Origin: Kribbella voronezhensis
GTDB lineage: Bacteria > Actinomycetota > Actinomycetes > Propionibacteriales > Kribbellaceae
DNA length: 64,000 bases
Assembly (NCBI RefSeq): GCF_004365175.1
Contig: NZ_SOCE01000001.1
Location: forward strand, 1,785,154-1,849,153
Direction of reading: 5' to 3'
Shown: positions 8,498 through 17,761 of the stretch, in pieces
Layout of the letters: each line of letters begins with the position of its first letter
Numbering within the stretch: the stretch's first letter is position 1
The notes under the pieces: generated by a model
Database searches by the model: none
What the model was told of the DNA's origin: nothing
The model's input: the letters and a program-made list of their open reading frames with translations, nothing else
Program-made: the position numbers and the translations under genes

Positions 8498-9679
8498 ATG
8501 ACCGAGGAGCCGAGCGGCGGCGACCTGTCGAGGCTGCGGCAGCTCAACGCACAGGCGGTCCTGCGCGCGCTGCGCGACGACAAACCGCTGACACTGACCG
8601 AGCTGGCCAAGCGAACCGGCCTGTCCAGGGCCTCCACCGAGGACGTCGCCCGGGAGCTGATCGAGCGCGGCTGGGTGGCCGAGGCCGAGCCGACCGCCGG
8701 GACCGTCGGCCGGCCCGCCCGGCGCTACCGGTTCCGCGCCGATGCGGGGCGAGTGCTCGGCGTCGACATCGGCGGGCACTCGATCCGGGCTCTGGTCACC
8801 GATCTCGACGGTGAGGTCCAGCACTCCACCAGTGTCGCAGTGACGCCCCAGCTCGGCCGCAAGGAACGCCTCGCCGCGCTGGACACCTGCGTGGCCGCGG
8901 CACTCACCGGCGCCGACGTGACCGCCGGGCAGATCTGGTCGACCGGCGTTGCCACCACCGGCCTGGTCGACGGAACCGGAAAGGTGATGCTGTCCGACTC
9001 GCTGGCCGAGTGGACCGGCGTCGACCTCGCGGCCCATCTCCGCAAGCTGGTCGGAGCGCCCGCTCGCGTGGAGAACGACAGCAAAGTGGCCGCACTGGCC
9101 GAATCGTGGCGTGGCGTGGCCCGGCACGCGAAGGACGTGGTGTTCCTGCTGGCCGGCGTACGGACCGGTACCGGCCTGATCATCGACGGCAAGCTGCATC
9201 GGGGCTTCGGCAACGCCGCCGGTGAGATCGGCGCCCTGCCGGCGATCGGCTGGCTCAAGGCTCCCGACCAGTTGCGCGCCTGGGCCGGCGGCAAGGACGA
9301 GTTCGAGGACGTCTTCCTGGCCGCCCGCAACGGCGATCGCGCGGCCGTCCGCGCGGTCCGGCGCTACACCCGCGACATCGCGATCGGCGTCTCGGCGCTC
9401 ATCCTCACCCTCGATCCGGAGTTGTTGGTGATCGGCGGTGGCTTCTCCCGGTCGGCGGATCTCGTCCTCCAGCCGCTGCGCGCCGAGCTGGATCGCTGGT
9501 GCCTGCGGACACCCGAGATCAGGGTCTCGACCTTCGGCGACGAAGGGGTGGCGCTCGGCGCCGTCCGGCTCGCACTCGAACAGGTCGAGTCCCGCCTGTA
9601 CGACGGCACGGAGCTCTCGCCGGCCGGCATCGCGGGCGCCTCCGGGCGACGGGCCTCCGGTTCGGCCGGCGAGAGGTGA
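8498..9679 (+). CDS. ROK-family transcriptional regulator
   Basis: The 393-residue protein has an N-terminal winged helix (LRQLNAQAVLRALRD, then LAKRTGLSRASTEDVARELI, about residues 12-70). A ROK sugar-kinase fold follows, with the phosphate loop LGVDIGGHSIRALVTDLDG. The CxCGxxGCxE zinc motif of active ROK kinases is absent after GEIGALP, so this is probably a sensor rather than a kinase. Such XylR/NagC-like proteins repress sugar genes until they bind a sugar or sugar phosphate. It is divergent from Gfo/Idh and directly upstream of the ABC operon, which makes both the natural targets. Confidence 0.92.
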   Translation: MTEEPSGGDLSRLRQLNAQAVLRALRDDKPLTLTELAKRTGLSRASTEDVARELIERGWVAEAEPTAGTVGRPARRYRFRADAGRVLGVDIGGHSIRALVTDLDGEVQHSTSVAVTPQLGRKERLAALDTCVAAALTGADVTAGQIWSTGVATTGLVDGTGKVMLSDSLAEWTGVDLAAHLRKLVGAPARVENDSKVAALAESWRGVARHAKDVVFLLAGVRTGTGLIIDGKLHRGFGNAAGEIGALPAIGWLKAPDQLRAWAGGKDEFEDVFLAARNGDRAAVRAVRRYTRDIAIGVSALILTLDPELLVIGGGFSRSADLVLQPLRAELDRWCLRTPEIRVSTFGDEGVALGAVRLALEQVESRLYDGTELSPAGIAGASGRRASGSAGER

Positions 9680-9693
9680 TCGGCGCCGACCCC

Positions 9694-9723
9694 TTGACAT
9701 AATTTCCCTGGACTCCATGATTA
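9694..9723 (+). promoter_or_regulatory. Promoter of the sugar ABC/DUF4832 operon with GGACTCC element
   Basis: TTGACA (9694-9699), an 18-bp spacer and TGATTA (9718-9723) form a good sigma-70-type promoter. GGACTCC (9710-9716) lies one base before the -10 box, as in the divergent Gfo/Idh promoter. A repressor bound there would block RNA polymerase. Confidence 0.6.
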
Positions 9724-9756
9724 ATCCAATCACCGGGATGTGTCTGGAGGACCAGG

Positions 9757-11013
9757 ATGTGGATGTCGAAGAGGCTGGGCGCGGTTGCGCTCGCGACGTT
9801 GCTGGCCGTGTCGGCCTGTTCGGGCGGCGGTGACGGCAAGGCAGCCGCCACCGACCCGAACGCGAAAGTCACGCTGTCGTACGGCGTCTGGGACGCCAAC
9901 CAGAAGCCGGTGATGGAGACGCTGGCCGGCGAGTTCACCAAGACCCACCCGAACATCACCGTCCAGGTCCAGCTGACGCCGTGGGCCGACTACTGGACCA
10001 AGCTCAAGGCCGCCGTGACCGGTGGCGCAGCGCCGGACGTGTTCTGGATGAACGGTCCGAACTTCCAGCTCTACGCCTCGAACAAGGTGATCGCGCCGAT
10101 GCCGGGCGACGCTGACCTGTCGGTCTATCCCAAGCCCCTGACCGACCTGTACACCTTCGAGGGCAAGCCGTACGGGCTGCCGAAGGACATGGACACCGTC
10201 GCGGTCTGGTACAACAAAGTGCTCTTCGACGCGAAGAAGCTCCCGTATCCCAAGGACGACTGGACCTGGGCGGACTTCACCGAGACCGCGGCGAAACTCA
10301 GCGACCCGGCCAAGGGCGTCTACGGCACCGCCGCCCAGTTGGGCAGCTTCCAGGAGTACCAGTACGACACGATCGCGCAGGCCGGCGGCTACGTGATCTC
10401 GCCGGACGGCAAGAAGTCGGGGTACGGCGACCCGAAGACCATTGCCGGCCTGAAGTTCTGGACCGACCTGATCGAGCAGAAGTCCTCGCCCGATCTGAAG
10501 ACGATGACCGACACCACCCCGATCCAGCTCTTCGAGGCCGGCAAGATCGCGATGTACTGGGGCGGTTCGTGGAACGTCTCCGAGTTCACCGCGAACAGCT
10601 ACACCAAGGGCAAGGTCGACGTCGCGCCGCTCCCCCGCGGCGAGAAGCAGGCCACCGTCATCCACGGGGTGGCGAACGTCGTCTCGACCAAGACCGCACA
10701 CCCCGATCAGGCCTGGGAGTTCGTCCGCTTCCTCGGCTCCCGGCAGGCCGCGGAGATCCTTGGCCAGAAGGGCCCGATCCCCGCGTACGACGGCACGCAG
10801 ACCGCGTGGGTCAAGGCGCACCCCGAGCTCAAACTCCAGACCTTCCTCGACTCGGTGAGTTACGCGGTGCCGTTCCCGGTGTCGAAGAACACCGCGGCGT
10901 GGAACGAGGCCGAGCTCACCTACCTCACCAAGGCGTGGACCGGTGAGGTCCCGACCGACAAGGCCGCCACCGAGCTGGCGCAAGCCATGGACGCCATGCT
11001 CGCCAAGGAATGA
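9757..11013 (+). CDS. Sugar ABC transporter substrate-binding lipoprotein (family 1)
   Basis: The 418-residue protein has a lipoprotein signal with lipobox AVSAC, making Cys21 the lipidated residue. A typical family-1 solute-binding fold follows (YGVWDANQKPVMETLAGEFTKTHP near the start; GAAPDVFWMNGPNF and ANVVSTKTAHPDQAWEFVRFL later). It would capture an oligosaccharide at the outer membrane face and hand it to the two permeases downstream. GGAGGA precedes the ATG. The ATPase is not encoded here, so a shared MsiK-type ATPase elsewhere is likely. Confidence 0.93.
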   Translation: MWMSKRLGAVALATLLAVSACSGGGDGKAAATDPNAKVTLSYGVWDANQKPVMETLAGEFTKTHPNITVQVQLTPWADYWTKLKAAVTGGAAPDVFWMNGPNFQLYASNKVIAPMPGDADLSVYPKPLTDLYTFEGKPYGLPKDMDTVAVWYNKVLFDAKKLPYPKDDWTWADFTETAAKLSDPAKGVYGTAAQLGSFQEYQYDTIAQAGGYVISPDGKKSGYGDPKTIAGLKFWTDLIEQKSSPDLKTMTDTTPIQLFEAGKIAMYWGGSWNVSEFTANSYTKGKVDVAPLPRGEKQATVIHGVANVVSTKTAHPDQAWEFVRFLGSRQAAEILGQKGPIPAYDGTQTAWVKAHPELKLQTFLDSVSYAVPFPVSKNTAAWNEAELTYLTKAWTGEVPTDKAATELAQAMDAMLAKE

Positions 11014-11014
11014 C

Positions 11015-11986
11015 ATGACGGTGACGACGACTCCTCAGCGAGACACCCTGCCGGCCAGGGCGCCGACGGCCGCCGCCGGTCAGCAGAGACGGCGGGGCCG
11101 GCTGAAGGAGGCCCTGTGGGGGTACGCGTTCATCGCTCCCACGGGGCTCGGGATAGCGGTCTTCTACCTCTGGCCGGTCCTGCAGACGGCCTACTTCTCG
11201 CTCACCGAGTGGGGTGCGTTCGGCGGCCACACGTGGACCGGTCTCGACAACTACCGGCGCCTGAGCAGTGATCCCGAGGTCGGCCGGGCGCTGGTGAACA
11301 CCTTGACCTACACCGGCCTCGGTCTGCTCAGCATCCCGCTGGCGATCGGCTTCGCCGTCCTGCTCAACCGCAAGGGCATGCGGTTCGTGGGGTTCTACCG
11401 CACACTGTTCTTCCTTCCCGTCGTCACGATGCCGGTGGCGATCGCGATGGTGTGGCGGTGGCTCTACAACGGCGACTACGGGCTGACCAACTACCTGCTG
11501 TCCCTGATCGGGATCGACGGACCCAACTGGGTCGCCGATCCCGCGACCGCCCTGTACGCACTGGTCGTCGTCGGCGTCTGGAGCAGTGTCGGCTACAACC
11601 TGATCATCTTCCTGGCCGGCCTGCAGGCGATCCCCAAGGAGTACTACGAAGCAGCCGCCATCGACGGCGCCGGTCCGTTCCGCCAGTTCATCAGCGTCAC
11701 CCTGCCGCTCCTTTCGCCGACGGCCTTCTTCGTCTCGGTCGTCTCGGTGATCGGTTCGCTGCAACTGTTCGACCTGGTCTACGTGATGGCGGGCTCCGGC
11801 GCCGGCGCGCGGGCGAATCCCGCGTTCCCGCGTCTGGAGACCGTCGTCCAGTTGTTCTACGACCGGGCCTTCGTCACCAACGACCGTGGCTACGCGGCGG
11901 CGATCGTGATGATGCTGCTGCTCGTCATCGTCGTTCTCACGGCCGTGCAGTTCCGGTTCCAGAAGAGGTGGGTGCACTATGCGTAA
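11015..11986 (+). CDS. Sugar ABC transporter permease, MalF type
   Basis: This 323-residue inner-membrane protein has about six helices and an EAA loop (KEYYEAAAIDGAGPFRQF) that docks the ATPase. ATG 11015 is one base after the stop of the binding-protein gene, so translation is probably coupled. The longer upstream frame from 10943 only shadows the binding-protein gene. It works with the MalG-type partner, whose gene it overlaps by 8 bp. Confidence 0.93.
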   Translation: MTVTTTPQRDTLPARAPTAAAGQQRRRGRLKEALWGYAFIAPTGLGIAVFYLWPVLQTAYFSLTEWGAFGGHTWTGLDNYRRLSSDPEVGRALVNTLTYTGLGLLSIPLAIGFAVLLNRKGMRFVGFYRTLFFLPVVTMPVAIAMVWRWLYNGDYGLTNYLLSLIGIDGPNWVADPATALYALVVVGVWSSVGYNLIIFLAGLQAIPKEYYEAAAIDGAGPFRQFISVTLPLLSPTAFFVSVVSVIGSLQLFDLVYVMAGSGAGARANPAFPRLETVVQLFYDRAFVTNDRGYAAAIVMMLLLVIVVLTAVQFRFQKRWVHYA

Positions 11987-12788
11987 GAACCTCGGAGTGC
12001 ACACCATCCTGATCGCCGCGGCACTGGCGATGGTGGCGCCTTTCGGCTGGCAGATCGTCACCTCGCTCAAGTCGTTGAGCAACGCAACGAAGGTCCCACC
12101 GTCACTGCTGCCGGAGGGCCGGTGGGACAACTACGGCAAGGTCTTCGACGTCCTGCCGTTCGGCCACCAGTTCCTCAACACCGTGCTGATGGCGGGGTTG
12201 CGGACGATCGGGCAGGTGCTGTTCTGCTCGATGGCGGCCTACGCTTTCGCCCGGCTGCGGTTCCCCGGCCGCAACGTGCTGTTCGGGATCCTGCTCTCGG
12301 TCCTGATGGTGCCGCCGCAGTTGTTCATCATTCCGCAGTACCAGATCATCTCGTCGCTCGGCTGGCTCAATTCCCTGCAGGCGTTGGTGGTTCCGGGCCT
12401 GTTCAGCGCGTTCGGCGTCTTCCTGCTCCGGCAGTTCTTCCTCGGCCTGCCCAAGGAACTCGAGGAGGCCGCCGCGATCGACGGCGCCGGGCCGGTGCGC
12501 ATCTACTGGTCGATCGTGCTGCCACTGGCCCGTCCCGGACTGGTCGCACTCGCTCTGCTGGTCCTGCTCTGGTCCTGGAACGACCTGTTCTGGCCGCTGG
12601 TGGTGAACACCGATCCCGGCAAGATGACGCTGTCCGCCGGACTCGCCTCCTTGCAGGGACAGTTCCAGACCGACTACCCCGTCCTGATGGCCGGATCGCT
12701 GCTCGCCTCCCTGCCGATCATCGCCGTCTTCACCGTCCTGCAACGCCAGTTCATCCAAGGAATCGCCACCTCAGGCATCAAAGGCTGA
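11979..12788 (+). CDS. Sugar ABC transporter permease, MalG type
   Basis: This 269-residue membrane permease has the EAA loop LEEAAAIDGAGPVRIYWSIV and the typical C-terminus ending in FIQGIATSGIKG. It overlaps the MalF-type gene by 8 bp. Together they form the translocation channel for the sugar bound by the upstream lipoprotein. The DUF4832 genes follow after only 30 bp, so they probably lie on the same transcript. Confidence 0.93.
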   Translation: MRKNLGVHTILIAAALAMVAPFGWQIVTSLKSLSNATKVPPSLLPEGRWDNYGKVFDVLPFGHQFLNTVLMAGLRTIGQVLFCSMAAYAFARLRFPGRNVLFGILLSVLMVPPQLFIIPQYQIISSLGWLNSLQALVVPGLFSAFGVFLLRQFFLGLPKELEEAAAIDGAGPVRIYWSIVLPLARPGLVALALLVLLWSWNDLFWPLVVNTDPGKMTLSAGLASLQGQFQTDYPVLMAGSLLASLPIIAVFTVLQRQFIQGIATSGIKG

Positions 12789-12818
12789 CCCCTTCCACCG
12801 CCCCAGGAGGACACCGCC

Positions 12819-14567
12819 ATGAAATCTCTCCGCCCACTGAAACTGCTGGCCGGCCTCGTCGTCGGCAGCCTGGCCACAGCCTTCGCCGTCGTCTCGCCCG
12901 CCTACGCGACCATCAGCGGGCTCTCGGCAACCAATGACGCCACCACCGTCACGTACCAGTTCACCTTCACCGGCGCACCGCAGTACGCGCGGACCTACAT
13001 CGACACGGATCGCAACGCCGCAACCGGCTTCGCGCAGGGCGGCATCGGCGCCGACTACCTGCTGGAGAACAACAACCTCTACCACCACAACGGCGGCGGC
13101 TGGAGCTGGACGCTGGTCAAAACAGTGACCTACTCCGGCACCGGCGGGGTGGCTCGGTGGACGGTGGCGCGCGCCGACATCGGCGAGACCGCTTCACCCG
13201 ATGATGCCGATCTGATCTTCCAGGTGGAGAGTCCGCTGGAGACCTCCACCAAGTACACCCACGTCTACAGCGGCGGTGGCGGGTCAGGGACTCAGGTGAC
13301 CTACACGCCGGCGACCGACAACTTCGCCAACCCCGAGCGCGGGCTCTACCACCACACCGGAGACTGCGACAAGACCGACTTCTCGCTCGCCACTCTGCAG
13401 AGCTACCGCACCAGCCAGGGCATCTCGCTGGTGATGTGCATCTTCTACCTTGCCGAGTACAAGAACTCGGCGATCGCACAGTCGGCACTGGATCACCTCC
13501 AGCAGCAGCTCGCGACCGTCCGGGCAGCCGGCCTCAAGGTCGTACTGCGGTTCGCCTACACCACTTCGACCAGCGGTGACGACGCGTCCTTGTCCCGGGT
13601 GCAGTCGCACCTCGACCAACTGGCGCCCTACCTGAGCAGCAACAAGGACGTCATCGCCGTCATGCAGGCAGGCTTCATCGGTGCCTGGGGCGAGTGGTAC
13701 TACACCCAGAACTTCGGCAACGCCGGCGTGATCAGCGCGACCGACTGGGCCAACCGCAAGGCCGTCACCGACAAGGTCCTCAGCGTGCTGCCGTCGGACC
13801 GGATGATCCAGCTCCGTACGCCGAAGCTCAAGCGGACGCTGTACTCGACCAGCCCGGTCGCGTCCGGTCAGGCCTACAACGGATCGGCCCTCTCCAGGGT
13901 CGGTCACCACAACGACTGCTTCCTGGCCAGCGCGGACGACTTCGGCACCTACGAGAACACCTCGGTCGAGTATCCCTACCTGCAGTCCGACACGACGTAC
14001 GTGCCGATGGGCGGCGAGACCTGCGGCACGAACCCACCACGGTCGAGCTGTCCCACCGCGCTGACCGAACTCGCGCAGTTCCACTGGTCCTACCTGAACA
14101 CCGACTACGAACCCAACGTCCTCAACTCGTGGAGCACCGGGGGCTGCCTCGCCGACATCACCAAACGACTCGGCTATCGCTTCACCCTGCAGAACGGCAC
14201 ATTCCCGACCACCGCCACGCGAGGTGGCAGCCTTCCCGTGACGATCAACCTGCACAACGACGGCTTCACCACGCCATACAACCCGCGCAGCGCCGAGCTA
14301 GTACTGCGGAACACGTCGACCGGAGCCGTGCAGCGACTGGCGCTCAACACCGACCCGCGCCGGTGGACGGCCGGTTCGACGACCACCATCTCGCAGACCC
14401 TCACCATTCCCGCAGGCCTTCCGACGGGCAGCTATGCCCTGCTTCTCAACCTGCCCGACCCGCAACTGTCCAGCCGCCCCGAGTACTCCGTGCGCTTCGC
14501 CAACCAGTCCACCTGGGAGCCGGCGACCGGCATGAACTCGCTCCTCCGCACCATCACCGTCAGCTGA
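12819..14567 (+). CDS. Secreted DUF4874/DUF4832 protein with extra N-terminal beta domain
   Basis: The 582-residue protein has a Sec signal to about residue 31 and a beta-rich domain (about 32-155). A (beta/alpha)-like domain begins at the family hallmark NFANPERGLYHH, and a C-terminal beta domain (DUF4832) ends it. Acidic residues in conserved-looking settings are Glu292 in GAWGEWYY and Glu400 in MGGETCG, a pair that could act like a retaining glycosidase. That is my inference, since no activity is established for the family as far as I know. AGGAGG precedes the ATG and the gene lies 30 bp after the permease, implying work on the same glycan. Confidence 0.82.
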   Translation: MKSLRPLKLLAGLVVGSLATAFAVVSPAYATISGLSATNDATTVTYQFTFTGAPQYARTYIDTDRNAATGFAQGGIGADYLLENNNLYHHNGGGWSWTLVKTVTYSGTGGVARWTVARADIGETASPDDADLIFQVESPLETSTKYTHVYSGGGGSGTQVTYTPATDNFANPERGLYHHTGDCDKTDFSLATLQSYRTSQGISLVMCIFYLAEYKNSAIAQSALDHLQQQLATVRAAGLKVVLRFAYTTSTSGDDASLSRVQSHLDQLAPYLSSNKDVIAVMQAGFIGAWGEWYYTQNFGNAGVISATDWANRKAVTDKVLSVLPSDRMIQLRTPKLKRTLYSTSPVASGQAYNGSALSRVGHHNDCFLASADDFGTYENTSVEYPYLQSDTTYVPMGGETCGTNPPRSSCPTALTELAQFHWSYLNTDYEPNVLNSWSTGGCLADITKRLGYRFTLQNGTFPTTATRGGSLPVTINLHNDGFTTPYNPRSAELVLRNTSTGAVQRLALNTDPRRWTAGSTTTISQTLTIPAGLPTGSYALLLNLPDPQLSSRPEYSVRFANQSTWEPATGMNSLLRTITVS

Positions 14568-14582
14568 TTCAAGGAGACCACT

Positions 14583-16004
14583 GTGAAACGGCTATTCGCG
14601 GGTATCGCCCTGCTCGGGCTGGTCCTGCCGACTCAGGCTGCTGTTGCCAGCAGCAACGGATCGAAGACCACTCTGACCTATACAACGTCGAGTGACGTGA
14701 TCGCCAATCCGGAGCGTGGTTTCTACCACCACACGGAGACGCACTACTACGCGGACGGCAGCGGCTACGTGCCGCTCGACCTGACCACACTGCGTGACTT
14801 CCGGACCCAGGAGAACATCACCCAGATCCTGCGGGTGTTCTACCTGGAGAAGTTCGCGAGCCAGGACGTCCTCGACAAGGCCTACCTGGACAAGGTCCGG
14901 GCCGACTTCAGGACCGCCCGTGCGGCCGGGGTGAAGACGATCGTGCGCTTCGCCTACGCCCTGCCCGGCGAGGGGTGGCCACCGCCCACGCCGTACGGCG
15001 ATGCGCCGGTAGCCCGGGTGCTCAAGCACATCGCGCAGCTGACGCCGATCCTGCGCGAGAACGCCGATGCCATCGAGCTCGTCCAGCAGGGCTTCATCGG
15101 GTTGTGGGGCGAGGGCTACTACACCGACCACTTCTCCGACCCGGCCGACCCGAGCATCGTCACCGACCAGAACTGGGCCGATCGCAAGGCCGTCACCGAC
15201 GCGCTTCTCCGCGCGCTCCCCCGCGACCGGATGATCCAGGTGCGCACGCCGTACATGAAACAGCGCATGTACGGCCTCCCGACCGGGGCCACGGGTGGAC
15301 TCGACGCCGAGCACGCGTACGACGGGTGGCCGGTGGCGCGGATCGGGCATCACAACGACTGCTTCCTGGCCAGCCCGGACGACTTCGGCACCTACCTCAG
15401 CGACCCGCTCGAACTCGACAAGGACTTCGTTGCCCAGGACACCAATTACCTGCCGGAAGGCGGCGAGACCTGCGCCGTGAACTCGCCCCGGTCGGACTGG
15501 CCGTCCGCGTCCGAGGAGATGGCGAGGCTGCACTTCTCCTTCCTCAACACCGACTACAACCAGGACGTGCTGAACACCTGGGGCGACAACATCACCACCG
15601 CGAAGAAGCAACTCGGCTACCGCTTCGAACTGGTGAAGGGGACGTTCACCGACAGCACCCGCCCGCACGGCAAGATGACGGTCAGCCTCGACATCCGCAA
15701 CAGCGGCTGGGCTGCGCCGTACAACCCGCGCAAGGTCCAACTGATCTTCCAGAGCGCCAAGCACACCTTCAAGGTGACGCTCCCCGTCGATCCGCGCCGC
15801 TGGGCATCCGGTACGACGACCACGCTCACGCAACAGGTGAACGCGCCCGCCGTACCGGGCCAGTACCGCCTGCTGCTCAACGTCGCCGACGCGTCGCCGC
15901 GGTTGCAGGGCAACCCGGCCTACTCGATCCACTTCGCCAATGTCGGCACCTGGCAGCCCGCGACCGGCTACAACGATCTCGGTCAGGTCGTGACGGTCAG
16001 GTAG
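14583..16004 (+). CDS. Secreted DUF4874/DUF4832 protein, shorter paralogue
   Basis: The 473-residue paralogue of the preceding gene has a short signal peptide (LFAGIALLGLVLPTQAAVA) and lacks the extra N-terminal domain. It keeps VIANPERGFYHH, GLWGEGYY with Glu177, RIGHHNDCFLASPDDFGTY and EGGETCA with Glu295. Tandem paralogues behind one transporter suggest two related linkages in one polymer. The GTG start has AAGGAG upstream and lies 15 bp after the first copy. The stop is 3 bp from the convergent fucosidase gene. Confidence 0.82.
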   Translation: MKRLFAGIALLGLVLPTQAAVASSNGSKTTLTYTTSSDVIANPERGFYHHTETHYYADGSGYVPLDLTTLRDFRTQENITQILRVFYLEKFASQDVLDKAYLDKVRADFRTARAAGVKTIVRFAYALPGEGWPPPTPYGDAPVARVLKHIAQLTPILRENADAIELVQQGFIGLWGEGYYTDHFSDPADPSIVTDQNWADRKAVTDALLRALPRDRMIQVRTPYMKQRMYGLPTGATGGLDAEHAYDGWPVARIGHHNDCFLASPDDFGTYLSDPLELDKDFVAQDTNYLPEGGETCAVNSPRSDWPSASEEMARLHFSFLNTDYNQDVLNTWGDNITTAKKQLGYRFELVKGTFTDSTRPHGKMTVSLDIRNSGWAAPYNPRKVQLIFQSAKHTFKVTLPVDPRRWASGTTTTLTQQVNAPAVPGQYRLLLNVADASPRLQGNPAYSIHFANVGTWQPATGYNDLGQVVTVR

Positions 16005-16007
16005 GCC

Positions 16008-17627
16008 CTAATGACCGGCCCCGTCTGTGATCCGGAAGACGGGACCATAGCGACCATCGGCGGCGGCCTTCAGTATCGTCTTGCCGCCGCCGGTGGTCAA
16101 CTGGACGGCAGTGTTGTCTCTGAGCCTGGTCGCCTTGCCGGTCAAGGAGACGTCGTTGAGAACGACGTCGCCCTTCGGGTTGCCGAGGACAACGACGTAC
16201 AGGTCGGTGCCTTTGGCCGTGAAGACGACCTTGTCGCCGGCGACCGTTGTCGTCGCGGACCTGGTCCACGGGCGGGTGCCGTCCATCGCCTCGCGGTTGG
16301 TGCGCAGCCAGGAGCCGACTCCGGTGAGGCGACTGAGCTGCGCCGGGACGATCTCGCCCTCTCCGCCGCTCGGGCCGACGTTGAGCAGGAAGGCACCATT
16401 GTTCGCCGCCGCCTTGGCCAGCGAAGCGATCAGCTCGGGCGTCTTGGCGTAGTCGGCCTCGGTCTCCGCCCGGTTGTAGCCGAACGAGCCGCCGATCCCG
16501 CGGTCCTGCTGCCAGAACTTGGTCTGGATGCTGTCGAAGTCGGTGTACTCCGGGGTCCGGAAGTCGCTGTGCGGCACGTCCCCTGGCGTACTGATGCCGT
16601 CGGCAACATCAGGGAGCTTGAACAACGGTTTCATCAAGGTATCGAATCCCCAGCGCATCGGCTTCGGGCTCATCACCTGGCTACCGAACGACGCCGTCCG
16701 CCAGCGGTCGTCGACGACTCCCTCGGGGACGGTGTTGTAGTAGTCCGCGATGAGCGAGTAGAGCCGCTTCGAGCCGGTCGGCCAGGAGATGTCGTTCCAG
16801 AGAATGTCCGGCTTGTACCGGTCGATCAGCTCGTGCACCTGGTCGATCACGTACCGGCGATAGTCCTCGCCGTAGTGCAGGTAGGAGTAGTCGCCGAGGG
16901 TCTGCACGACCTTCTGCTGGAAAGTCCAGTCGACTCCGCCGGAGTAGTACATCCCGAACTTCAGCCCTTGCTTGCGTACCGCGGTGGCCAACTCCCCCAT
17001 CAGGTCCCGCTGGGAGTGGAAGTCAGGCGCATGCGGATTCCGTACTGCGGTGGGCCACATCGAGTACCCATCGGCGTACTTGGCCGTCACCACGACGTAC
17101 GAGGCACCGGCTGCCTTGAACTGCGCGGCCCATTGGTCCGGGTTCCAGTTGGCGAGGCCGGCCGCGAAGGTCTTGGCGAAGTCCTCGTAGGGCGCGTCGC
17201 CGTAGCGCTCCCGGTGGAACTTCGCGGTCGGCGACGTCGGGTCCTTCATCGCGTTCGCGTAGTCCTCGGCGTACGGGTTGCGCGTCATGGCGCGGTCGTA
17301 CTGCGTCTCCAGCAGCTTGTTGAAGGTCGTCCCGGTCGGCGCGTAGCCCGGCACGGAGTACAGGCCCCAGTGGATCATCACGCCGAACTTGGCGTCCTGG
17401 AACCACTTCGGCAGCGGGTGCTTGGTCAACGACTTCAGGTCCGCGGTGTAGGGGCCGGAGGTCGTCATCTCCGCCTTGCGGCCGTCCTGCCAGGACCAGA
17501 TCTTCGTCCCGGCGAGAAAGACCAGGCCCAGCACGAGGACCAGGACGACGAGTCCGCCGAACACCCGGCGAATCCGGTGCCGCTTCTTCTTCGGGGGCTG
17601 CTGACTCTGGCTCGATTCGGTCGACAT
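16008..17627 (-). CDS. Membrane-anchored GH29 alpha-L-fucosidase
   Basis: The 539-residue protein begins with a charged Ser/Gln/Lys/Arg stretch and one hydrophobic anchor (VFGGLVVLVLVLGLVFLAG). The GH29 barrel starts at PKWFQDAKFGVMIHWGLYSVP. YKPDILWNDISW carries the nucleophile Asp279 (W-N-D), and LLNVGPSGGEGEI is a strong family signature. A C-terminal beta domain follows. It should release L-fucose from extracellular glycans. I chose ATG 17627 because GAGGGTGAG precedes it and the anchor starts there; the longer frame from 17744 has no such support. It is convergent with the DUF4832 operon and probably serves the same sugar programme. Confidence 0.9.
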   Translation of the reverse strand: MSTESSQSQQPPKKKRHRIRRVFGGLVVLVLVLGLVFLAGTKIWSWQDGRKAEMTTSGPYTADLKSLTKHPLPKWFQDAKFGVMIHWGLYSVPGYAPTGTTFNKLLETQYDRAMTRNPYAEDYANAMKDPTSPTAKFHRERYGDAPYEDFAKTFAAGLANWNPDQWAAQFKAAGASYVVVTAKYADGYSMWPTAVRNPHAPDFHSQRDLMGELATAVRKQGLKFGMYYSGGVDWTFQQKVVQTLGDYSYLHYGEDYRRYVIDQVHELIDRYKPDILWNDISWPTGSKRLYSLIADYYNTVPEGVVDDRWRTASFGSQVMSPKPMRWGFDTLMKPLFKLPDVADGISTPGDVPHSDFRTPEYTDFDSIQTKFWQQDRGIGGSFGYNRAETEADYAKTPELIASLAKAAANNGAFLLNVGPSGGEGEIVPAQLSRLTGVGSWLRTNREAMDGTRPWTRSATTTVAGDKVVFTAKGTDLYVVVLGNPKGDVVLNDVSLTGKATRLRDNTAVQLTTGGGKTILKAAADGRYGPVFRITDGAGH

Positions 17628-17761
17628 GCTCTCACCCTCGCCCCTCCACCCGCCCCGCGAGTCCTCCGAGAGCATCGACGAAACAACTAAAGGTTGACCC
17701 GAGATGCCGCCGCGGTGTCGCCGGGCGCCCCCGGCGCGGACCACCCGTTAGCCTGGGGAGG

